This document shows positions 47,418 through 56,189 of a stretch of DNA of 64,000 bases, in pieces (within the stretch, counting starts at the first letter, position 1; each line of letters opens with the position of its first letter). The position numbers and the translations under genes were made by a program. Location of the stretch: contig CP136068.1 in assembly GCA_032622095.1 (NCBI GenBank), positions 160,043,465 to 160,107,464 on the forward strand, given 5' to 3'. This stretch comes from Siphonodentalium dalli. Lineage: Eukaryota; Mollusca; Scaphopoda; Gadilida; Siphonodentaliidae. Below the pieces are notes generated by a model, which saw only the letters and a program-made list of their open reading frames with translations, did no database searches and was not told the DNA's origin.

Positions 47418-49396
47418 GGGCCTGTTTCATGAAGCAATGTCATAAGATTATATTAAGATGGACTTAATCTAAGATCTAAGGTGGATCTTATGATGTAACT
47501 TTTCCGTTTCAAGAACGCGTTTCACAAAACAAGATTAAGTCCTACTTAAGTAGTATTTTAAGTTCGCGCGCTTTTAGACTGGCTCTCGACAATTTATTAC
47601 AGCTATGCGCAGAAAATGTTGGTTCTGTGTATGTTATATGCCCAGGTACAGTGTCTGGTGACAGATTCTAGGGCGTGTCTAAGATTAATTATGATATTGT
47701 AATCCAAGGGCGATAATCAGTATAATAACTGGTGCATACTAAACTGCACGAGCGCGCTTTCTAGCTATGTTTTCGCGTCAGACTCCACACATAGCTGAAT
47801 GCTTCCAGTGCCTATTTTAAACAAACGTAACGAGCTCAAATATATCATTTCAGTTATTAAAGGGACTTATACATCGTAACTCAAAATGTGAACCTTCACT
47901 CATATAACATGCCATTAAGGCGACGCGAGACATATGTTCGCCCCTTTCAATGCAGATATTAGGTTATATTACATTATACGTCTTTGAAGCATCTATAATA
48001 CCAGGAAACCGAATATGTCGCCACGACGGCATAAACATAAAATACACCACGATGGAAGCACTGAGCTAGACGCTCTTTATGGATTGCCAACATTCATGGA
48101 ATACTAACACGAAACGCTCTTTATTTATATTGCTATAATGTGAACAGGACCAAATAGACTTATTTCCATTTTGAGACATACTTGTAGAAGCCATATATAA
48201 ATGATGTTAATGCCATTTGCTCTGGTTATGTTGACAAATATGCTAAACGCCTGTTATAGTTAACAAACTGCAAATGAACTTCGAAAGTACGTTATGTTGA
48301 ACGACATTTTGAATATATGTTTTAATAAAAACCAAAGCAACGACTTCTAATAAAGAGCGTTTATAAACTTTATAATTAACAAAACGTGAACAGACGGCCG
48401 ATTCAGAGGCCCCTGGTGAAAATTACTAAAATACCAATATAGACTATACCACTGGTATAGTCTATATTGGGTTTTTAGTAATTCCCCCAGTGGTCTGTGG
48501 GCCGGTTCACAGTGAAATGTTCTTTCGCGGATCCCGGTGTGCCCGCGCGGCCCGTATACTATATATATACATGCTATATATCTTTTTATTTCATAGTTAA
48601 TAAACATGTGATGCAGATGTAATAAGTGTATAAGATCTGAGATTCGCGTGGGTGGGTTATGATAATATACATAATAATAATAAAATAACACATATTATGT
48701 ATTATTATCTTGCCGATATATATACGGGGTACATATACAATATATTTTACAATCATATTATAACATAATAATATAGAAAGGCAAGTAAATAATAATAATA
48801 ATAATATATAATAGTTGACATAAGCATTTATAAAAAAACTGAGTATAAATCATTCACTATTATCCTCGATGTGAAAATGTTCGGACTAATTGACTCAACA
48901 TGATTATTGTCTACAGTGCGATTGGGTGATTTGAATCGCAAATGATGTCCAACTCCATGGAAATATATTCTATTTGTTACAGCAATTATAAATGTATATA
49001 TAGTCCGGTCTTGTCGGTTTACAGTTAGTAGCGGACACCCCGCCAATCGTGCAACCACTGGCCACGTCACTGCTATAGCTTACCAGTTAGTTATGAATTA
49101 CTACCATTTCTGAAAGACCCCTCCGTGCTAGCAAGATGTTATTCAGTTAAATGTGTTTATAATAATATATACATGAACTAGATCCCATCCACATTTCGGA
49201 CCAACTGCGGATCACAACGTAGGTTTTAACTTTAAGATTATCTTATGACACCTCACAGCAGTCGTAAAGTTAAGACCAAAGTTAAGACCATCTTAAGTTA
49301 AGACCTTGTTCGTGAAACGCACTTATGACTGAAGTTTGAACTTATGACCATCTTAAGTCCCAACTATGTCATAAGTTGCCTTCATGAAACAGGCCC
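47418..49396. mobile_element. PIF/Harbinger-like non-autonomous TIR element, about 2 kb
   Basis: A perfect 17-bp TIR GGGCCTGTTTCATGAAG lies at 47418 with its inverse ending at 49396, and CAG occurs directly outside each end (47415-47417 and 49397-49399). A 3-bp CWG target duplication is typical of animal PIF/Harbinger elements. Subterminal regions are rich in CTTAAG and CATCTTAAG-type motifs. No transposase or Myb-like frame is seen. The interior contains AT-rich (TAA)n tracts and a perfect palindrome near 48450. Confidence 0.6.
48423..48481. repeat. Near-perfect 59-bp palindrome
   Basis: TTACTAAAATACCAATATAG plus ACTATACCA is mirrored by TGGTATAGTCTATATTGG plus GTTTTTAGTAA with almost no loop. 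It lies inside the Harbinger-like element. Confidence 0.85.
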
Positions 49397-49399
49397 CAG

Positions 49400-49790
49400 T
49401 ACTGTTGCACCCTGAACAAATATAATACAAGTTGTTTTAATTGGAACATAGATTGACATATAAAATGTTGGTTCTTTAGTGTGGGGGTTATCTTCCATTA
49501 AAATGGGACATAACTTTCGTTATTTTTCATATGGTCGTAAGGTATCATACTGTACATATGCAACCAGACCTGCTGCATCCTGAAAAAGTTAATACAAGTT
49601 GTTCCAATGGAGCTTTCCACAGAGGCCACACCCACAGCGGTAGTCCCACCCACTGGTAAAAATACTTTATCCACATAAATATTGTCTGTTACCCGAGATC
49701 GACTTCCGACGAGAACACATCAGCACTTGCCCTTATGTTAACTATCTGAAACAGACTCATGTATATGATTCGTTCAAATTTTATCTTTTA
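49400..49790. repeat. Diverged copy of a repeat also at 50.5-50.65 kb
   Basis: TTGGAACATAGAT, TTCTTTAGTGTGGGGGTTAT and AATGGGACATAACTTTCG match 50549-50645, and GAGCTTTCCACAGAGG...GTAGTCCCACCCACTGG at 49606-49665 is the inverse of 50500-50550. Confidence 0.55.
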
Positions 49791-50230
49791 ACCAGTTTAG
49801 ATTTAGATTCAATTATTTAATTTTTTTTTTAGATTGAACTTTGATCTGCTGTTGAACAAAAACAAAATAATAATTTGTTTTTTAAATTAATTTGTTTTCA
49901 TTTTCTTTTTAGATTTTTAGATTGAATCTTTAAAATGTGTTTGAATTTTTGAATTTAATTTTTTTTTTACTTAATTAATTTTTTTTAAATTTAATTTTAA
50001 AATTTTCTTTTTAGATTTTTAGATTGAAACTTCTTGCTAAAAAAATTGAAATTTTTGTTATTTGTTTAAAAAATTTAATTTCAAATATAAGTTCGTTATA
50101 ACATCTGCCGTGGTACTCCGGGTCACCATACCAAATTTTATTAAAATCGATCAAGGGCTCTGGAAGAAAAATTGCATACAGACCAGAACAGACAGACAGA
50201 TCACTGAACTCTAATATATCTAAACCAGAG
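49790..50230. repeat. T/A-rich low complexity, then Helitron-like tail
   Basis: 49790-50075 is an irregular iteration of TTTTTAGATTGAA and TTTAAATTTAATT. From 50090 on, GTGGTACTCCGGGTCACCAT, CCAAATTTTATTAAAATCG and GACAGACAGACAG match the body and tail of the segment at 43.43-43.58 kb. Confidence 0.5.
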
Positions 50231-51500
50231 AACATACATTCGTTTTGCCATTAAATGTGAAAAGTATGACAAATGTCATGCTAAACGAAAAACATTGTTA
50301 TAATCACGGATAAATTTATAACATCATGCCGCAAATATAAATCTCAGTATATTATGATTTGACAGCAAAACAGTTGTCTGAATATAGCCAATTTAACACT
50401 GAATGTATGCATGGATATCAAAATCAGGGTGAAGAAAGATGGCGTCGATAAAATCTCCGCAGCCAGCGGCCGGCTCGGCATCTGATTGGTCGAATATATT
50501 AAAACTGGGCGGGACTACGCTGTGGGCGTACCTCTGTGTAAAGCTCCATTGGAACATAGATACACAATTGAAATGTTATTTCTTTAGTATGGGGTTTATC
50601 TCCCAAAGAAATGGGACATAATTTTGTCATATCTCATATGAGCGGAAGCTACAACAAAATTGTATAATGTGCTCCTATGATCACTATATTAATGTTTCGT
50701 GGCACAAGAGGGATGTTGTCTCAGTCGGTAAGGTTTGTATACTTGTGAGTCTACGCACATCAATGTGTTTTTTGATGCCCATAATATATGAGCTGGGTGA
50801 TGCTCGTATCTGCCGATGTTCACGAGAGTTATTGCCCTTTGATTTAATTATCACGGGTGGTTTTGCCAAGCCCTGGTGACGTGCTGTTGGAAGTCATTCA
50901 CGAACGTTTTGTCAGGTGGGTTACCTTGTTTTTAATTTATATATCTCCACGACTGATACTGCTTACAACGCACATGGCACAATGAACCCAAACAATTAAC
51001 ATAGACGGGTTAATCCAAGGCTGTTGTGTTCTATTATTTGTGTTACCATTATCTTGACAGCTGTGAACTTCCGCATGGTAGACTGCTCTGGACATCATTA
51101 GTGAAGTATCCACTACCGAGGTCCAAGACAGGGATGCCTCGACTGTAAGACCGGGATAAGAGCAACCCCCTGTTCGTGTATTATGGATCACCCACCGCGT
51201 ATCTGTTTAGCCCCGCCCAAAAGATAGTTTATCTTTTTGTTTTGAGACCTAGCCCGACTGTATCTTTATAATCCCACTCTTAATTAAAATCTAGGCCGCT
51301 GACATGGATATCTCCTTGCATCTACATTGAGCGTAAACCACTGACGATGGGTTAAAATTGAGATCCGGTACCGCATTACAAAGAAAATGTACCCAGCTAA
51401 TCCCACTCACCATATCCGCACGAACAATCGTCGTGATTAAGGCATAACAAATTAATGATGAAGCTTATGCATCAGAAATTAAATGCTTAACTTTTACAAT
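50230..51500. other. Noncoding; possible but weak promoter-like patch at 50.44 kb
   Basis: 50440-50515 contains AAGATGGCGTCG, an inverted CCAAT (GATTGG) and GGGCGGG, features of animal promoters, and opens a 60-codon frame. Because the downstream half is a repeat copy, no gene is called. The rest shows nothing. Confidence 0.3.
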
Positions 51501-51509
51501 AGTTGTATT

Positions 51510-51780
51510 ATTGCCTACTATGGAACCCGCTTAGCCAGTACTTTGTATTATTTCCGTACTATAGAGCCCGCTTAACCAGTACTTTGTATTATTTCCGTAC
51601 TATAGAACCCGCTTAGCCAGTACATTGTATTATTTCCGTACTATAGAACCCGCGTAGCCAGTACTTTGTATTGTTTCCGTACTATAGAACCCACTTAGCC
51701 AGTACTTTGTATTATTGCCGTACCATAGAACCCGCTTAGCCAGTACTTTGTATTATTGCCGTACTATAGAACCCGCTTAC
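51510..51780 (+). repeat. 41-bp satellite, about six and a half copies
   Basis: The unit is TTAGCCAGTACTTTGTATTA, then TTTCCGTACTATAGAACCCGC, with few differences between copies. There are no unique spacers between copies, so it is a plain satellite. Confidence 0.9.
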
Positions 51781-52283
51781 TTTGTCAATCCCTAATAAGA
51801 GTTCTTACATATTACAAATGTGTAGCGTTCGATTACTTTGAAAACATGAACAGATGAAACTTTCAGGCCCCATTTTCTCCACCAAATTCAACGATTTTCC
51901 GGACGAGTGGATCCCGGTATATATATGTGATGATAACCCGCCTGTTTGGCCCCCAGATCAGGAACGATAACTCTATCCGACCTATATGCAGTACTACCGT
52001 TGGAGTTTGACCTATATTCTCCGCCCACGCGTCGGTCTACTTGTACCGGTTGGACATGTCCGGACATGACCCGCTGGTTATATCCAGACTTTTCCATATG
52101 AATGGTATAGTATCTACATGTATATCACGTGATGATCTCGGTGGGGTAGCTTCAGTCTTTAATTTTAAAGGGACACTAGGCTCTCACTGGGGATGATTAT
52201 TAAAGTGACACTCACTATGGATGAATGTTAAAGTAACGCATGGCGCACACTGTGGGATAATGTTAAAGTGACACTCGCATTGA

Positions 52284-52510
52284 AAACTTCAAAAAGTTCA
52301 AAAAGTTCAAAAAGTTCAAAAAGTTCAAAAAGTTCAAAAATTTCAAAAATTTCAAAAACTTCAAAAATTTCAAAAAGTTCAAAAAGTTCAAAAATTTCAA
52401 AAACTTACAAAATTTCAAAAATTTCGAAAAACTTCAAAAAATTTCAAAAACTTCAAAAACTTCACAAATTTCACAAATTTCACAAATTTCACAAATTTCA
52501 AAAAACTTTA
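52284..52510 (+). repeat. Iterated TTCAAAAAG/TTCAAAAAT tract, left arm
   Basis: A 9-bp-type repeat (TTCAAAAAGTTCAAAAAT and variants with TTCACAAA) fills about 225 bp and produces a meaningless Ser-Lys-rich open frame. The mirrored tract is at 58310-58540 and differs in unit number. Confidence 0.9.
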
Positions 52511-52590
52511 AAAATTAAACAAAATTCAGGATTTAGTCATAAATGTGACCCGCTATATCAAATCCAGTCGGAAGTCGGGATTTTTTTTAT

Positions 52591-52627
52591 CCTGTGCCAA
52601 TGCATTCTCTTATATATGCGAGTCGAC
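52591..52627 (+). repeat. Terminal motif of the hairpin-element family, left arm
   Basis: CCTGTGCCAATGCATTCTCT, then TATATATGCGAGTCGACC, is identical to the end of copies A and B at 31.2 and 34.6 kb. Here it is single rather than a hairpin; its mirror partner is at 58192-58228. Triplet-rich sequence follows directly inside. Confidence 0.9.
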
Positions 52628-52636
52628 CAGCCACCG

Positions 52637-52757
52637 CCGCCGGCGGCGGCGGCCGTAATGCGCATGTCAACGCCGCGCCGCCGCCGGCGGCGGCGGCGGC
52701 AACTACATAATCCTATGGCATGCAAAGAAATTGGCGGCGGCGGCGCTGCCGCCGGCG
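52637..52757. repeat. CGG/GCC triplet runs, left arm
   Basis: Three short GCC/CGG runs, each changing from CCG to CGG in the middle, so each is itself self-complementary (GCCGCCGGCGGC). The mirror region is at about 58060-58185, with different run lengths. Confidence 0.85.
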
Positions 52758-52907
52758 GTTCAGGATTTAGTCAAAAATATGGCTTGTTTCCATTCATCGG
52801 AAAGCTATGGGGGTACGGTGGTGAGCGCCACTGAAAAAGCAAGTGAGCGAGGGAAAAAAGAGAAAAATAACATGACAAGTAGTACATAGTACAATTTATT
52901 ATATTAA

Positions 52908-54632
52908 CTATTCACAGTCACTTTCGTCCGAATTGTCATCACTTTCGTCAGATGTGTCATTTGTTTCGTCCATGAACTTTTCTAGCAATGGTCTGTACTT
53001 TAATATTGACATTTTCACTGCATCACGATCTTCAAAACCATTCTTCATATATTTCTCCACTTTATCCATGACACTGTTGTGCAGCGTACCATTGCGCAGC
53101 CACATATTCTTTATTATTGTCCAAGCATAAACATTCATAAATAGCCTCATGCCTTCAGTTTTAAGATCTGTACTTTTAAGGTCCTTGTCAGCTTGTACTT
53201 TTGCCTCTTTTTCTGTCGAGCCGTTTTCCATATACGTTTCCACGTTATCACTCCATGCTTCTTGTGCTTTATCTCTACTCTCATCACACAAACTTTTGAA
53301 GTATTCATCTTCATTCGATTTAATTTTCTTATTCTGACTATCATCCGTGTCCTCAGTTAATTTTCGTTTTAACTTATTTTCTTGACACCAGTTTTTTACG
53401 TGTCTCTGGACATCATGCTGATCTTCGAACAAAAGCCCACAGTCATTGCAAGGGTACGACATGTCTTCTCGAATGCCTATGTTTTTATGGTTTTCTTTAT
53501 TAATTTCATTGATCTCACCAGGTGTCCTTATGTCCTTAGTATAGCCATTATGTTGACCATGGGGTACACTATAATTATATGTCATGCACTCCCGTTGACC
53601 AGGGAGATCTCTGTCATCATATTTCATCTCATTCCGTTGATCCGGGCTATTGTTGTCATCACATTTCACCACATTCTGTTCATCTGGGTGCTCGCTGTCC
53701 TTATGGAGATTATATTTCATGCCATTCCATTCACCCATATGTTGGTTCATGTCCTCTTTTAGCACATTCTGTCGCAGCCGTAATGTGTCCGGGGTTGCGG
53801 CTTTTAAATCCACCAGTAGGTAACCGTACGGTTCACTCGTCGCTTCCGAAAACTCTCGCATCATACGTTGAGGGCATTCAGGATACATCTGTCTTGATAA
53901 TGTTGAAATTAAACCCTTGTCAATTGGATTATTGAACAATACCAAATATTGACAATTTCGTCATTGCGTCGGATCCTTGTTGTAGTAGAAATTCTGGTTC
54001 AAACTTATCAAAGATAAGTTCAAATGGTGACTTCCTTCGGAATGTAAATCATTAACTCTCTGGTCTTTTGATGAAGTTTGCATCAAGTCATCGAGTACAA
54101 CTAGATTTTTATACTGGGGGTTGATAAGAGAATCCAAGTTTGCTGGTATTCCCCGTATAAAGTTGACCTGAGGGGTGACGGTATACTTTATGTCATCATA
54201 TAGGGGCTGCCAATATTTATAAAACCATATTATTCTGTCAGGTGCGGGTGATATTTTTGAGGCAGACTTTTGTAGCAAGGTTTTCACGAAGTACGTCTTC
54301 CCACTAGATGTCGGTCCACTTACACATGCCGTGAATGGATGCTTGAAAATAAAATCTTCTTGGACATTGGCCATTGAATCATCAAAGCAGGATGTTATGT
54401 CGCTTTGTTGCTGTTTCCCCTGCTGGTGTTGTAGTATCTGGTGTTGCTGTAATGGCGGTTGTTGTGGCTGATGATGCTGCTGCCTGTTGCTGCTGCTGCT
54501 GTTTGTTGCTGCTGCTTGGTGGTGCTGCTGTGGGTGTCGGTTAACAAACTCAGTGTGCTTAGATTGTACATGTCTTATCAAATCATGGTTCCGCACATAC
54601 TCACTAGAGCAAATTGAACACTGGTGCTTCAT
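52908..54632 (-). pseudogene. Packaging-type ATPase, left copy, one nonsense change
   Basis: It is the same gene as the one at 56190-57914, with 575 codons including the stop. Codon 224 reads TGA (53961-53963) where the right copy has CGA (Arg), a CpG-type C-to-T transition. No frameshift is involved; the frame on both sides is identical. One further coding difference is Met against Thr (ATG against ACG, also a CpG transition) in the KED-x-NQHM segment. The break lies after Walker A, Walker B and the polar sensor-like strand, so a product of 223 residues would lack the rest of the core and the second finger. AATAAA follows the stop on this strand (52895-52900). Confidence 0.85.
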
Positions 54633-54712
54633 TTATACTTGACTAAAATATCTCGGGGGTATATGGCTTTCCTTTATACAAATGTTCCTTATAACCTCAA
54701 ATCTGTCCTGTA

Positions 54713-54793
54713 TTAACGGCGGCGGCGTTTGCCGACGGCGTTTTTTTCCACCGGCCTTTCAATAGCCTTCGAAAATTTAGGTAAATTACTCAT
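54713..54793 (-). CDS. Tiny ORF overlapping the 73-aa gene, left copy (26 aa)
   Basis: Its ATG shares the ATGA with the stop of the 73-aa protein. The first 17 residues (MSNLPKFSKAIERPVEK) equal those of the right copy, but a run of seven A (six in the right copy) shifts the frame, and the product ends in four arginines. Whether it is translated is unknown; the 4-nt start/stop overlap is the only argument for it. Confidence 0.35.
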   Translation of the reverse strand: MSNLPKFSKAIERPVEKNAVGKRRRR

Positions 54794-55011
54794 TTTAGTT
54801 CAGTGAATATGTCGTTTGGAGTTTTCTTTTTAACTTTTCCAATGTTTGTCTTCTTCGCTCTTCCTCCTTTTATCTCTTTAACTTTTATCTTCTTAGATCC
54901 GGGTTTCCTTATAAGTTTTTCAGGTTTCACTTCAGTCTTGGGTAGGTACTTCGAGTCATCGTAGGGTACATATTTTTTAAGATCAAAGTCATAATAGTGC
55001 GGAGTCCCCAT
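54790..55011 (-). CDS. Small lysine-rich protein, left copy (73 aa)
   Basis: It begins MGTPHYYDFDLKKYVPYDDS and, from about residue 24 to 62, is dense in Lys/Arg (KPGSKKIKVK, GGRAKKTNIG, KVKKK), ending NDIFTELK. No known domain is recognised. A basic, presumably unstructured tail next to a packaging ATPase is what a DNA-condensing core or minor virion protein would look like, but this is inference from position and composition only. It differs from the right copy by Glu/Lys and Pro/Ala substitutions. TATATAAAA lies upstream (55049-55057). Confidence 0.6.
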   Translation of the reverse strand: MGTPHYYDFDLKKYVPYDDSKYLPKTEVKPEKLIRKPGSKKIKVKEIKGGRAKKTNIGKVKKKTPNDIFTELK

Positions 55012-55048
55012 TCCGGCTAAAGTTCAAAGTGTACTCTGAAGTAGTAAT

Positions 55049-55057
55049 TTTTATATA
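55049..55057 (-). promoter_or_regulatory. TATA box of the left 73-aa gene
   Basis: TATATAAAA on the minus strand, about 40 bp before the start codon, mirrored exactly at 55766-55774. Confidence 0.55.
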
Positions 55058-55121
55058 CGCCAAAATACCATCCAAGACGTATACCCTTATAAACTGCGGG
55101 TCAGTCCTAGTAACGCGCACG

Positions 55122-55184
55122 TCAACGCCGCCGGCGGCGGCGGCGGCGGCGGCGTATGCGGCGGCGGCGGCGGCGGCGGCGGCG
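55122..55184. repeat. CGG-triplet run, left arm centre
   Basis: GCCGCC followed by (GGC)n with a GTATGC interruption, then (GTT)n. The mirror at 55650-55698 has a different interruption and run length, consistent with replication slippage after duplication. Confidence 0.9.
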
Positions 55185-55211
55185 TCTGTTGTTGTTGTAG
55201 TTGTTGTTGTT

Positions 55212-55623
55212 CACATGTTCGAACTTCCTGCATTATATACAAGGACGACAGGGACGTGGCGACAGGGGGCTGGGATGTCTGCCCCCACCCTCAACTTTGA
55301 TAGCAATAAGTTGAAAATGTCATGCCCGACACATTAGTTGGAATTTTACACCACATGTAGGTTGAACTTGTTTCATTGTCTGATTTTCCAACATGTTATT
55401 AGTGTGAAATTTGTAGTTTTTAGACCAAAATAGTCTGAAATGATGTCCATCCGTCTGTTGGAAATTTAGATTAGACATTTCAAACTGTTCGAACGTTTGA
55501 GGTACCAACTTTCCAACCTAACGGAGGAGGTGCAAATATGGTATTTGGTATCGGAGTTTGGTCTGGTTGAAGGAGGGGGTGGTGCAATTGGAAATCACTC
55601 ATAATTGCAATGACATTTGTATC
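55212..55623. other. Unique spacer at the centre of the inverted duplication
   Basis: This 412-bp asymmetrical segment lies between (GTT)n on the left and (AAC)n on the right. It contains no gene. TGTCTGATTTTCCAAC and nearby TTGGAAATT-type words resemble 17680-17795, so it may include host repeat sequence. Both inner genes are transcribed away from it, so it can serve as a shared bidirectional upstream region, with TATA boxes at 55049-55057 and 55766-55774. Confidence 0.6.
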
Positions 55624-55662
55624 AACAACAACAACTACAACAACAACAGACGCCGCCGCAAA

Positions 55663-55694
<32 letters not shown>

Positions 55695-55765
55695 GCGTTG
55701 ACGTGCGCGTTACTAGGACTGACCCGCAGTTTATAAGGGTATACGTCTTGGATGGTATTTTGGCG

Positions 55766-55774
55766 TATATAAAA
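55766..55774 (+). promoter_or_regulatory. TATA box of the right 73-aa gene
   Basis: TATATAAAA lies 38 bp before the ATG at 55812, at a plausible distance for a short leader, and is conserved in the mirror copy. Confidence 0.55.
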
Positions 55775-55811
55775 ATTACTACTTCAGAGTACACTTTGAA
55801 CTTTAGCCGGA

Positions 55812-56033
55812 ATGGGGACTCCGCACTATTATGACTTTGATCTTAAAAAATATGTACCCTACGATGACTCGAAGTACCTACCCAAGACTGAAGTGAAACC
55901 TGAAAAACTTATAAGGAAACCCGGATCTAAGAAGATAAAAGTTAAAAAGATAAAAGGAGGAAGAGCGAAGAAGACAAACATTGGAAAAGTTAAAAAGAAA
56001 ACTGCAAACGACATATTCACTGAACTAAAATGA
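55812..56033 (+). CDS. Small lysine-rich protein, right copy (73 aa)
   Basis: Same protein as the left copy: an aromatic and acidic N-terminal third (HYYDFDLKKYVPYDD) followed by a Lys/Arg/Gly-rich stretch. It is the first gene after the central spacer, its stop overlaps the start of a tiny ORF by ATGA, and the ATPase gene starts about 155 bp further on. Both copies stay open although they carry amino-acid differences. No family is recognised; a nucleic-acid-binding or packaging-accessory role is suggested by composition and neighbourhood only. Confidence 0.65.
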   Translation: MGTPHYYDFDLKKYVPYDDSKYLPKTEVKPEKLIRKPGSKKIKVKKIKGGRAKKTNIGKVKKKTANDIFTELK

Positions 56034-56125
56034 GTAATTTACCTAAATTTTCGAAGGCTATTGAAAGGCCGGTGGAAAAAACGCCGTCGGCAAACGCCGC
56101 CGCCGTTAATACAGGACAGATTTGA
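56030..56125 (+). CDS. Tiny ORF overlapping the 73-aa gene, right copy (31 aa)
   Basis: It begins at the ATGA that ends the 73-aa gene and starts MSNLPKFSKAIERPVEK. After a run of six A (56076-56081) it reads TPSANAAAVNTGQI and stops. The left copy has seven A and a different C-terminus. Encoded by sequence that includes a GCC-triplet run, so it may be noncoding. Confidence 0.35.
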   Translation: MSNLPKFSKAIERPVEKTPSANAAAVNTGQI

Positions 56126-56189
56126 GGTTATAAGGAACATTTGTATAAAGGAAAGCCATATACCCCCGAGATATTTTAGTCAAGTATAA

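Noticed and set aside
50439-50621. 60-codon frame starting in AAGATGGCGTCG
   Set aside because: The second half is a repeat also found inverted at 49606-49665, so the frame is not a conserved exon.
51510-51780. CRISPR-like look of the 41-bp array
   Set aside because: Units abut without unique spacers and the genome is animal; it is a satellite.
52268-52834. 188-codon Ser-Lys-rich frame (mirror 58161-58550)
   Set aside because: It is a reading of the TTCAAAAAG tract and CGG triplets, and the tract differs in length between arms.
53382-53935. 118-126-codon frames opposite the ATPase gene (mirror 56887-57440)
   Set aside because: Antisense shadows of the ATPase coding sequence.
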